From Hydnum rufescens UP504 (taxonomy: Eukaryota > Basidiomycota > Agaricomycetes > Cantharellales > Hydnaceae), in contig MU128914.1 in the NCBI GenBank assembly GCA_014904985.1, forward strand, positions 310,001 to 374,000: DNA of 64,000 bases, read 5' to 3'. The notes under the pieces were generated by a model. The model did not search any database, had not been told where the DNA came from, and worked only from the letters and a program-made list of their open reading frames with translations. Below are positions 46,901-56,441 of this stretch, piece by piece (within the stretch, counting starts at the first letter, position 1; each line of letters begins with the position of its first letter). Both the position numbers and the translations under genes were made by a program.

Positions 46901-48665
46901 TGATGATTCCCTTGGGATTTTTAATTTTTCACAAGTTTCCATCAAAGAGAACTTTGTTGCCTGCCTTTGTAATCCGGTTTATTGAGATGACTATTAATCT
47001 GAGTTCTGGAGCATGGAGGGCATCATGCAAGATGACTGGGGTGAATTTCCTGTCATTTGGCACTTGAATCTTTAAGTTGCCGGCACCAATAGTGTGGAAT
47101 ACTCAGTTGTTAGCTGCAAGGATTGGGTGAGGGTCAATGGGATGGTAATTAATGAATTGCTCCTTATACAGAGACATGTGTCAGGTGGCCCCTGAATCGT
47201 ATATTTCGGCATAAGCAGGGGATTTTGTCCATTCGTTTGTTGTTGCTGCGATATCTGGCTGTGGCCCGATGGCCTCGATTGTTGCCCATGCCTCAACATC
47301 AGCATGTGCAGCTGCTGAGGTGCTTTCCTTAGCACCCATCCTAGAGTTCGGTGATCCATGGGGTCCCTGGCCTTCCTTTCCTCCCCCTTTCGCCCAACAG
47401 TCCACTTTGAAGTGTCCCTTTCAGTGGCAATTGAAGCACTTGACATCCTTCTTGCTCTTCCTTTGCCCATTGGCATGGAAGGCCTCGTTGTTATTTGATT
47501 TGGACTTCCCCTTCTTCAGGGTTCGCCAGTCATACTCATCTGTCATGAGGCAGATTACCAGAGTTGGCATAATAGACTTGCCACTGAGATCCGCAGCAGC
47601 CATAATCGAATTTATCGTATTATCATATGAGTTGGGGAGTGATCCCAATAGAATGTTTCCATATTCTTCATCCAGAATAGTGGTGCCCATGGCTGCCAAC
47701 TGCTCTTTAAGATTGGCCAATTTGTCGAAGTGCGCATGGACATCATCATCCGTGCTGCAGCGAGTCTTCTGTAATCGCTTTCATAAGTTGACCAAAATTA
47801 ATTTCGACCGTCCTTCATATAAAGCCCGGAGCTGATCCCAGACCTCCTTGGCCTTTAGTCCAGCCTTAATCTGGCTGAACACCATATCAGGGACCAAGCT
47901 GGCCACAAGTTGTTTAACCATGGCCTCGTCCTTCTTCCATCGAGCCTCCGGCGTAAGTCCATCGACCATACTGGCAGCGCTATTGTAATATAGTGTATTA
48001 CATAAGGGAGTTCAGACTCAAAAGTCATGTATATATGGCAGATGCCGAGATTGAATAAGAATCTTTTGCCCAGACCTCTACACCTAGCAAGAACCATGAA
48101 CCCTCTTGCCTCTTGTCTCTTGTCTTTGCTGCTTCTATCTGGATATCTTGCTGGCCCCTAGTAGCCATCAATACTAGCCCTTTCCCTGGCTCTGGACTTG
48201 TGCCTTGGGACTCTAGCAGGGAAAGCAGTAAGCAGGATCACCCTTCCTCTTACTGATCCCCTTCCTCTCCTTAGGTAGTGACTGTGCCACTTGGCCAGTC
48301 ACTACTCCTTTATGCCTTTCATCATGACTGTCTTTCCCTCGCAACCTTTTCCCCCAGACTCAGAGCAAAGCCAGTGCCTAGCTCTGTGTCTGGCTCCCCC
48401 ACCTGAAGCTAGTGCTAAGGGTGGTGTGATTATCCTTCCTTCTCCTTCCCCTACCTCTGCTCCCCACCTGTTGACTTCGCTTTGTCCAAGTACGACAACA
48501 AGTGCCCTCCTGAATCCGGGAGGCACTTCATTACAGCTATAGTCTGACATAATCGTGTCACTTGTAAGGTGCTCAAGGAGCCCTTTTGCATTGAGGGCCC
48601 ACATAATCCAGTCATGGTATGTGACCCAGTTCGTACCATCTGCCACCAATTTTGTAACCCAAATC
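43980..48665 (-). pseudogene. Copia gag-pol polyprotein, decayed
   Basis: Domain order is that of Ty1/copia. Gag: GTNWVTYHDWIMWALNAKG, then the zinc knuckle CFNC..KGHFKVDC. Protease: YDSGAT. Integrase: HKQLAHISV and CDSCKYAKA (HHCC), then HTDVWGP, LRLDHGGEY and NTPQHNGVAE. Reverse transcriptase: YGLKQAGRHWYDSL and LTIHVDDCTF (catalytic DD). RNase H: LTAEAEYVAA and LYCDNQAALK, ending at 43,980. The reading frame is interrupted about ten times, in every case checked by TGA. The first codons of gag (ATG at 54,227) are separated from the rest by the nested foldback element. It cannot make a full polyprotein. Confidence 0.92.
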
Positions 48666-49067
48666 CAACTCAGTCAGCCACAAATGTAGGTCTAGTTAGA
48701 TATTACGAGCCTTGCATTTATATAGTCTAACTAGAGGTTTTGATGCTGGGGCCCCTGGGGCCGGCTAACATGATTTGCGTGATTCAGGCAGGGGCCCCAA
48801 GGGGCCCCAGGGGCCCCTGCCTCTCACCTTAGACTGGGACTTAGAGATTCTCAGACAACAGTGGGCTACACAGGCTTATTGGGGATAATCACCATTGTTT
48901 ATTATGATGTAGCAGGCCATATGGGCTTATCGGGGATAGTTCCATTTATAATTATTTATTTATTATATATTAAACATAACCTGGGTGGGGTTTCATTCAG
49001 TGGTCCCATTATTTTAATTATTGATTTATCCCTCAAAATTAAAAAAAAATTAAAACTACTTAGTAGC

Positions 49068-51505
49068 ACCACACACCCACTAGGGCGGGTGTGTGGTACT
49101 GTCCATACAAATCAAAGAGAAAAAAAAAGTACTACTTAGTAGCACCACACACCCACTTGGGCGGGTGTGTGGTGCCATCCCTCAAAATTTAAAAAAAAAA
49201 AGGATTGAGTAGCACCACACACCCGCTAGGGCAAGTGTGTGGTACGGGGGGCTGGGCTTGGTGATTCACCATTGGGCGGGTCGTTGGGACGAGTTGCGGG
49301 TTGCGGGTCGCAGGTCGTCGTTTCGGGGGCTTCAATTTGGATCCTAAAATAATAGCGTACATTAGTAAAAAAAAAGTTGAAGTGACGCAAAGGAGCAGCT
49401 TGGGCCGCTCCTTTTGCGTCGCTGTACATATAAAAATCTAAAAAAAAACCTGCACACCTGCCAAAGCAGGTGTGGTACTGATTTTGCGCCCAGGTCGTGT
49501 GCTTTGTACTCGGTTTTGCGCATGGGGGGTGTCCGTTGGGGTGGGTCGTTGTTTCGGGAGCCTTGATTTGATTCCTAGAATGATAGTGTATGTTAGTAAA
49601 AAAATTTCGAAGTGACGCAAAAGGAGCAGCTTGCGCTGCTCCTTTTGCATCGCTGTACGCATAGAAATTAAAAAAAAAACCTTGTAGTACCACACACCCA
49701 CCGAAGTGGGTGTGTGGTACTCATTTGTACCACGGTCGCATGTTCGGATTTGCGTATGGGGGCTGGTCATCGTTTGGGCGAGTGGTTTGTTTGCAGGTTT
49801 CCGTTCTCGCGTGTTTTTTCGGCGGGTGTCACGGGTCTTGATTGGGGGGTTGGTTGGGTTGTAGGATCAGAGAAAACCTAGGAATAAATAATGGGTTAGT
49901 AAAAGAGAAGAAACAACAAAACAAAAGCCACACAAAAGGAGCAGCATACGCTGCTCCTTTTGTGTGATCGTACTTACCCTGAATTACCACACACCCGCTG
50001 AAGCGGGTGTGTGGTTCGTCTGGGGTCCTGTCGCATTGCGTCGTCTGTTCCCATTCCCGGGTTTCGTTTGGTGGGTCGCGTTGTCATTTCCGAGTGGGGG
50101 GTTCGTTTGGCCAGCTCGGGCAAAAACCTAGAATAATATGATAAATGATGTGTTAGTTAAAAATTAAAACAAAAAATGAACGCAAAAAGAGCAGCCCTTG
50201 CTGCTCTTTTTGCGTCGTTGGGGGGTGTACTATATCACTTACCTTTTGTAGAACCACACACCCGCTATCGCGGGTGTGTGGTTTGTGCGGTTCGGTGTCC
50301 CTTATTTGACGCGCCGCGGTTTGGGGGAGGGGGAGGTGGCTTCGCGGGCCTTCATTTGTGGTGACGATAGCCTAGAAGACTGCATTATTAGTCAAAAAAT
50401 TTAAACCAGTGCAAAAAGAGCAGCAGGTGCTGCTCTTTTTGCGCCGTTGCAGGTACCCAATGTTACTTACCTTGCATAGAACCACACACCCGCTATGGCG
50501 GGTGTGTGGTTCTATGGGTTTGGGGTCGGCTCGTGTCTTCGTTTGGCACGTCATCATTCATTGGTTTGGTTTTGGGGGCTGGTCATTGTTTCGGGGGTGA
50601 TTCGTTTCGCCGATCTTCATTTGTGGCAGCCTAGAAGAAAAGATGTATTAGTTAAATAATAATAACCGGCGCAAAAAGAGCAGCACTTGCTGCTCTTTTT
50701 GCGCTGTTGCGGGTACCCAACGTTACTTACCTTGTATAGAACCACACACCTGCCATAGCGGGTGTGTGGTTCTACGGGTTTGGGGTCGGCTCGTGTCTTC
50801 GTTTGGCGCGTCGTTTGTTGGTTTCGTTTTGGGGGCCGGTCATCATTTCGGGGGCGATTTGTTTCGCCGATCTTCATTTGTGGCAGCCTAGAATAAAAGA
50901 TGTATTAGTTAAATAATAATAACCGGCACAAAAAGAGCAGCACTTGCTGCTCTTTTTGCGCCATTGCAGGTACCCAATGTTACTTACCTTGTATAGAACC
51001 ACACACCCGCCATAGCGGGTGTGTGGTTCTATGGGTTTGGGGTCGGCTCGTGTCTTCATTTGGCACGTCGTTCGTTGGTTTCGTTTTGGGGGCTGGTCAT
51101 CGTTTTGGGGGTGATTCGTTTCGCCAATCTTCATTTGTGGCAGCCTAGAATAAAAGATGTATTAGTTAAATAATAATAACCGGCGCAAAAAGAGCAGCAC
51201 TTGCTGCTCTTTTTGTGCCGTTGGGGTGCACAAGGTAACTTACATTATATAGAACCACACACCCGCCGCAGCGGGTGTGTGGTTCCTGGGGCCTCCCATT
51301 GGGCGGTCTGTCGCCGGTTCTGGTTTGGCTCTTGCCGTTCGGGTTCTTGTAAACCCGAACAGCGACTAAATAATAAAAGCTACGTTAGTATAAGACTTCA
51401 AAATGGCGCAAAAAGAGTAGCTTTCGCTACTCTTTTTGCGCCCTTGTATCTACTGAAACAAAAACTCACCTTAGGACCACACACCTGCAGCAGCGGGTGT
51501 GTGGT
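49068..51505 (-). repeat. Left arm: array of exon-intron modules, each with two palindromes
   Basis: Type I palindromes (ACCACACACCCGC-loop-GCGGGTGTGTGGT) lie at 49,068, 49,144, 49,214, 49,453, 49,689, 49,986, 50,253, 50,481, 50,741, 50,998, 51,254 and 51,476. Type II hairpins (GCAAAAAGAGCAGC-loop-GCTGCTCTTTTTGC) lie at 49,384, 49,617, 49,929, 50,180, 50,411, 50,669, 50,926, 51,182 and 51,405. On minus, each type I palindrome is followed within about 10 nt by a splice donor (AAG|GTAAGT), then the type II hairpin, a branch sequence (AACTAATAC or TACTAAC) and an acceptor (TTCTAG). Example introns: 50,987-50,888 (100 nt), 50,730-50,631 (100 nt), 50,470-50,372 (99 nt), with exons of 157 nt between. 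Confidence 0.88.
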
Positions 51506-51544
51506 CGTGTGCCTTTCTGGGCCGTTTGTTGGGTGTGGCTGTGT

Positions 51545-52200
51545 AGTTGCGCAATTCAACGCCGGCAATTGCTGGTCGTTAAAAAGCACCGAAGTGTAGT
51601 GCCACGAGCAGAATACATATTAATAACAAGTATATAGACGTAGAATCAATACCATATAATACATATTTGTCCAAACAAGCAAAGAAGACGACGATAATGA
51701 GTCAGAGCTCAAATAAGGCACAATATGCCTAATTGCAGAGTGGATTGAGCCACTTCTATGGGTCATAATTGGCCCAAATATAGATATAATGATGGTATAT
51801 GCGAATCCCTACATGGGGGACCAGGTATATTGGACGATTCTGGCATTTTTCAATTTTTCACGCCTTCAATTCCCTAAATAGGGAATTGAAGGCGCGAAAA
51901 ATTGAAAAACGCCAGAATTGCCCAATATACCTGGTCCCCCATGTAGGGTACATATATCTCACCAATATATTTAAATTTGAGCCGATTCTGAACCATAGAG
52001 ATTGCCCAATCCACTTTGCAATCTTCATGCCTTAGTGAACTCTGACTCATTGTCATGGTCTCTTTATTTCCTTTTGACAAATATTAATTATATGGTATTT
52101 ATTTTACATTTAGTCACTTGCTACTAATTCATACTGTAGTTGTGGCGCCGGACACTTGGGCGCTTTTTGGATGCCGGCAATTGCTGGCGTTGAGTTGTGT
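51545..52200. repeat. Central inverted repeat of the foldback element
   Basis: The axis is between 51,877 and 51,878 (ccctaaataggg). The inner 60 bp per side are almost perfect (gggaccaggtatattgg outward to inward); weaker matching continues about 300 bp per side (atgagtcagag, taccatataat, gccggcaattgctgg). Both module arrays point away from this centre, so a bidirectional promoter may lie here. Confidence 0.85.
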
Positions 52201-52253
52201 TTCTTTCTCACAACCACCACCTAACAGGAAAACCACCCAAAGAAGGAAAGATG

Positions 52254-53964
52254 ACCACACACCTGCCGATGCAGGTGTGTGGTCACAAGGTGAGTTTTTT
52301 TTTATCATAGTAGATACAACAGCGCAAAAAGAGCAGCGAAAGCTGCTCTTTTTGCGCTGCTTTGAACTTGTTTACTAACACAATACCTTTCATATAGATC
52401 GTGACCTGGTCCTAGGGACCAGTTGAAAATCAGCCAAACGACGAGGGCCCAACCTGCCAGGGCGCAAACAGGACCATGCCAAGCAACAATACAAGAAGGA
52501 AGACTGCGACAACGCGACAAACACGACAAACGCGACGAGCATGACCAACGCGAGCAACGCGAGCAACGTGACTAATGTGACGAGCACGACCAACGCGAGC
52601 AACGCGACGAGCACGACCAATGTGACCACGACAGATGACAACGCGCCTGGTGAATGGCCGCACGAACCCCACACCTGCTACAGCGGGTGTGTGGTTCTCT
52701 ATAAGATGAGTCCCCCCCCCTCTAATATATCCAGCTGTGCAAAAAGAGCAGCGAAAGCTGCTCTTTTTGTGCTGGTTTTCATTTCTCACTAACATAAATA
52801 TTTTTTCTAGGTTATCCCCTGCCCTACAACCAACGAAATGAAGAGAAGAACCACCCAACAAAGAACGAGCGGAATGGAGCCCTGCCAAACGAACCCCGAC
52901 CCCCCCCAAAACGACAGCCCGTGACACGAACGCATGCCAAAACCCACACGCCAAACGAAAAGCACGCGAGTGAAGAAGGACCATCACACAAAATGACGTG
53001 GAGCCAACGAGTGGCCCCAGGAACCACACACCCGCTGCGGCGGGTGTGTGGTACTTCAAGATAAGTGTTTATTGTTTATTTTTTTTTTATTTTTGTGGCG
53101 CAAGAAGAGCAGCATAAGCTGCTCTTCTTGCGATGCTTTAATATTTAACTAACCTGTTCATTTTTCTAGATATTGAACTTGAACCCCATGACACCAAACC
53201 CACGGAGCGAAACCCGCGATGCCCAACCCGCCAAATGAAGGCCCGCGACGCCAAACCCGCCGAACGGAGGTCCGCGATGTCAAACCCGCTGAACAAAGGC
53301 CCGCCCCCATGAATGAAACCGCGAAACGACTGACGACCGACATGAACCTGCGAACTGGGCCGCACAGGAAAATAGGGAGCCACACACCCGCTGCGGTGGG
53401 TGTGTGGTACTCTAAGATAAGCTTGTTTTCATTTTTTGTGGCGCAAGAAGAGCAGCGTAAGCTGCTCTTCTTGCGATGCTTTGATGTTTAACTAACGTCC
53501 TTATTTTCTAGATCTCGAACCCTGCACGAACCCCCAACGCCAAACCCGCGACCTGAAACCCCGCGACTGAAGCCCGTGACCCGAAGCCCCGCGACCCCAA
53601 ACCCACCGAACAAAACAAAACCCCGTGAATGAAACCGCGAACGTGCGAGTACCACACCCGCTGCGGCGGGTGTGTGGTACTCTCAAGGTAAGTCTTTCTT
53701 TCTGGAGCTACAATCGCGCAAGAAGAGCAGCCATGGGCTGCTCTTCTTGCTCTTCACTACATTAAAGTAACACATCTTTTATTTTAGGTGACAAAATAGC
53801 CTCCCCCCCGAATAAGCCCCATGAGATGTGCGCACTGGGCCCCACGCAAATGGGCAAACGGGCCCATATGAACACGTGAGCTAGGCCCGGGGTGATCATT
53901 TACGGTATGAATTTTCATTTTGCTACAAGTGCGCAAGAAGAGCAGCCTGTGGCTGCTCTTCTTG
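52254..53964 (+). repeat. Right arm: inverted array of the same modules
   Basis: Type I palindromes at 52,254, 52,666, 53,023, 53,380 and 53,651; type II hairpins at 52,321, 52,739, 53,099, 53,442, 53,718 and 53,934. Signals now read on plus. Intron R1 runs 52,290-52,398 or so with donor AAG|GTGAGT, branch TTTACTAAC and acceptor CATATAG. Modules 2 to 4 have AT in place of the donor GT (AAG|ATGAGT, AAG|ATAAGT, AAG|ATAAGC); module 5 has GTAAGT. The outer three hairpins use an AAGAAGAGC stem with matching GCTCTTCTT. Confidence 0.87.
52498..52640 (+). repeat. Short tandem repeat inside the right arm
   Basis: Degenerate units such as acgcgacgagcacgacca and acgcgagca repeat through this exon-like segment. 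The long open frames across it (Val/Leu/Ala-rich on minus, Asn/Thr/Ser-rich on plus) are products of the repeat, not a recognised protein. Confidence 0.7.
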
Positions 53965-54210
53965 GGTGCATGGGTCCCCACTGGGTGAGCCTAGTGTATA
54001 TAATAATAATCAATAAATAAATAATAAATAAATAAATAATCCTAATGGCTAGGGGCCCCAGGGGCCCCTGGGCTGCTTGACCAGCCCCCCCGACTGAATT
54101 GCAGGGGCCCCTGGGGGCCCCCAGGTCTGATATCTAGTTAGAGCATATAAATGCAACCCTTGAAATATCTAGTTAGATACCGATAATTGGCTGACCAGGC
54201 TGCCCAAATC

Positions 54211-54227
54211 TTGAATTTGTTGCTCAT
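54211..54227 (-). pseudogene. First codons of the copia gag gene, cut off by the foldback element
   Basis: ATG at 54,227 on minus opens a short frame into the CCCAAATC target site (54,203-54,210). Dropping the nested element and one target copy would place this ATG in frame with gag at 48,657 downward, which supports both the insertion boundaries and the start. Confidence 0.75.
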
Positions 54228-54282
54228 AGTGATCTTTTCTAGTTGTGGGAAAAATAGGGGGTAAATGTATTTCTTTAAGAGA

Positions 54283-54302
54283 GCAGCGATGGGCCCATAA
54301 CC
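54283..54302 (-). other. Copia primer-binding site (half-tRNA initiator Met type)
   Basis: Plus-strand gcagcgatgggcccataacc directly abuts the 5' LTR and reads like the anticodon arm of eukaryotic initiator tRNA-Met (GGGCCCAUAACC). This is the priming mode known for Drosophila copia and yeast Ty5, where a cleaved tRNA half primes reverse transcription. Confidence 0.85.
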
Positions 54303-54693
54303 TAGTGAGAGTTATGGTATTTGCGTGAGAAGAACTCCCCCTGATTACTAAGCAGGTGAGGATGAATTCAGTAGACTGGCGAGACTCGAGTTGCCCAGGT
54401 GAATTAAGCAGGTGGCGAGAAGAGCACACACAGAGAAAAGTCCTTGAGATTTATGTGGGCTCAAGCCCATCCTTTATACTATTTACATGAGGCACAGAAA
54501 CACATAAGATGGGGTAAAATATGGGGTAAGGATGAAGTAAAAGTCCAATGATGGCGGCAAGGAAAAGATCACTGGTGAAACCTATCTACAAGATCCTAGA
54601 TAATCGAGGTCGGTGCTGTTTGCATAGCCCCCTAGGGGTTGTGCTTGTCTCTGACGTCATATCCGGTCACTTCTGTATCTGCTCGCTCCAACA
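54303..54693 (-). repeat. Copia 5' LTR
   Basis: 391 bp, paired with 43,582-43,972. On minus it runs from TGTTGGAGCGAG to CTCTCACTA and would hold the promoter of the element. Confidence 0.93.
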
Positions 54694-54698
54694 GTGAC

Positions 54699-54810
54699 CT
54701 GTCCTAGGAGTCCTTATGGTTGAAAAATCCTTACAGTAATGAATCTTTCAGGGCATTACTTGATTAAATTCAGATTTACAGATGGATGCAACTCAATTAA
54801 AACAGCTAGC
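54699..54810. repeat. Right remainder of the host repeat split by the copia element
   Basis: Inverse of 35,945-36,045 (cctgtcctagg ... gaatctttcaggg ... gatggatgcaactcaatta). It continues the repeat that ends at 43,581. Confidence 0.85.
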
Positions 54811-55300
54811 GAGTCTGCTATGTTCGATCGTTGCCTCCGATAATTTGTATCTACCAGCAGGTGTGTGTGAGAGGCTGTGAAGCAGCTTGCTTCCTCAGTC
54901 TCGGTGCATGAGACAGCAGAACTGACTGTGCGGGTGGGTGGGATCCCCTTGCTACAGTTGCTATACTCATGGCTAGGCTGGTAGTGGAGCAGTTGAAGGG
55001 TTGGGTGGGTGGGGAAAGAAGGTTGGGAGGCTTATCCTTGATGATGCGAACATCCCCCTTTGTTGAAGTGCTCAGATGCCGGAAGCTAATCCGGCTTCAG
55101 CCAACTCATTCACTTCTCATTTGCTAGCCCTTCCTCTGCATCATTGTGCCTTTGGACTAAGAGGATTATAGCTAGCAAGTCTGCTACATTCAATCATTGC
55201 CTCCAATAATTTGTATCTACCAGTGGGTGTGTGTGAGAGGCTGTGAAGTGGCTTGCTTCCTCAGTCTTGGTGCATGAGATGGCAGAACTGACTGTGCACC
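54806..55300. repeat. Direct repeat pair of about 128 bp
   Basis: 54,806-54,936 and 55,170-55,298 match (gctagc..gtctgctac, ttgtatctaccag, gtgtgtgagaggctgtgaag) with differences that are mostly C/T or G/A. They may be the edges of a decayed element; nothing coding lies between them. Confidence 0.7.
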
Positions 55301-55392
55301 CTAAAGAGCCGGTGTGCAATCCATAGTCAGTTTGCTGAATCTGTACTATCACCCCAACCAGCACCGGCCAGTGAATTATATTGCCTGCAAGT

Positions 55393-56441
55393 CTAGCTAG
55401 TCTTCTTAGGTCTTGTAGACCTCCTGGCTAGTATTCCTGTGTTCCTGTTGCTCATCTGTGCTTGGGCCCATGCAGCCTGTATCTCTTTCCACCTTGCCAC
55501 CAGGATGGGGTCTGTTTCTTTGAAATATACATCCATCTCATTGTCCACTTTCTTGAGGACTGCTGCATCGTGGATATGCTGTGGTATGACAGATTGTAAG
55601 TTCCTCCAGTAGAGGTAGAAGGAATCGGAGCTCCATTGGCCCAACTTCTGTATGATTTGAATATCTGTGCCCCATTCCAGGAGAAAGGTCATGCCTCCAA
55701 TCTGGAAACTGTGGCCTGAGGGTACCTCAAGGTTTGCTTCATGCCAGATTCTTGAGAAACAGTCCATGATCATCTGTTTTATTGGCAGCTCCCACCCACT
55801 CGTGGTTTTGTAGCTGAAGAAATGGCCATGTGGTGGGACATTGCAATTTATCTCCAGGTGCCTTTTGATTGCTCAATTGGGGCATGTCGGGCCATCCTCA
55901 TACATCAGGATGAGGTCTGCCCTTGCATTTGGGCTGTCTTGGTCCATGGGATGTGCAGTGACATTGATTTTACCCCATTAAGGTCAGCCCTCTTCAGTTT
56001 TGTACTGCGTTGTATGTGTTGGCTTCCAGAGAAGGTGGATTTGGTGGGAACTGTGACTTCCCCCAGTCTGGCTAGGCCATGGAAAGCACTGCAAGCAATT
56101 GCCCAGCAGGCCACATCATATGTATTGCAAAAATCCATCTGGCAGTGAAGGGCATAAAGGTGAGGTATTGTCACTGGTGGGCGTGGTTCATTCATGGATG
56201 CTTCTGGTGCAAGTTTCCGGCACCCTGCAAGTATCAGGCCCATGCGCACACTTGATCTGTGCCATGGTACATTGTGGTATCTGTGCCATGCTGCCAGGCC
56301 CGAAAACCAGTTCTTGATGCTGGCCTCCCCGATTACACCTGCTGTGTCAGCCATGAAACACCTGAGGAGTGTTTCATCTGCTGGTAAGTGGTGCCACTCA
56401 TCTACATCATTGGTGTAGAAGTACAAGCATATCTGGGTCAA
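55393..56441 (-). pseudogene. Tyrosine recombinase of the basidiomycete transposon-associated type, inactivated
   Basis: The upstream part has the SAM-like core-binding domain (IKNWFSGLAAWHRYHNVPW, RPPVTIPHLYAL) and the catalytic-domain start CSAFHGLARLGEVTVP, which holds the first catalytic Arg. The downstream part has SGHSFQIGGMTFLLEWGTDI and LGQWSSDSFYLYWRNL. Family members carry HSFRIG and LGRWSSD here, so the HxxR arginine and a second conserved Arg have both become Gln. A one-base frame change near 55,905 and an in-frame TGA at about 55,870 separate the two parts. It is probably a Crypton-like or related captured recombinase. The N-terminus upstream of 56,441 is not defined. Confidence 0.82.

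Larger units (their letters stand above)
48666..54202. mobile_element. 5.5-kb foldback (giant palindromic) element with intron-like modules
   Basis: Flanked by CCCAAATC at 48,658-48,665 and 54,203-54,210. Ends are inverted: CAACTCAGTCAGCCA on the left, CAGCCTGGTCAGCCA (reverse strand) on the right, differing only by transitions. Inverted similarity continues inward (tctagttagata..ttgcatttata, GGGGCCCC clusters), through two arms of tandem modules, to a central palindrome at 51,877/51,878. No transposase frame is present. The 8-bp duplication and CA ends suit a hAT-like or KDZ-like source enzyme. Confidence 0.88.
43577..54698 (-). mobile_element. Full-length Ty1/copia LTR retrotransposon with nested foldback element
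   Basis: 391-bp direct LTRs (43,582-43,972 and 54,303-54,693) are flanked by the 5-bp duplication GTGAC (43,577-43,581 and 54,694-54,698). On the minus strand each LTR begins TGTTGGAGCGAG. The element inserted into a local repeat whose empty site (GCGAC) is visible twice elsewhere (36,046-36,050; 39,130-39,134). Total 11.1 kb, of which 5.5 kb is a nested element at the gag start. Confidence 0.93.

Noticed and set aside
43980..48665. TGA read as an amino acid in the copia polyprotein
   Set aside because: TGA is used as the terminator of the arginase, F-box and YTH genes in the same window, and the interrupted positions correspond to arginine, so decay from CGA is the simpler explanation.
50372..51144. 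Repeated open frames (e.g. KIGETN...RADPKP) as a tandem-domain protein
   Set aside because: The exon-like unit is 157 nt, not a multiple of three, so neighbouring modules shift frame when spliced, and the frames include palindrome sequence. Coding function is not supported.
52390..52674. Val/Leu/Ala-rich frame as a membrane protein
   Set aside because: It is the reverse translation of a short tandem repeat (acgcgagca-like) inside the foldback arm.
49060..53970. CRISPR-like array of regularly spaced palindromic repeats
   Set aside because: The spacers are themselves repeated, two different palindromes alternate, the array inverts at a centre, and the genome is eukaryotic. It is a transposon arm.
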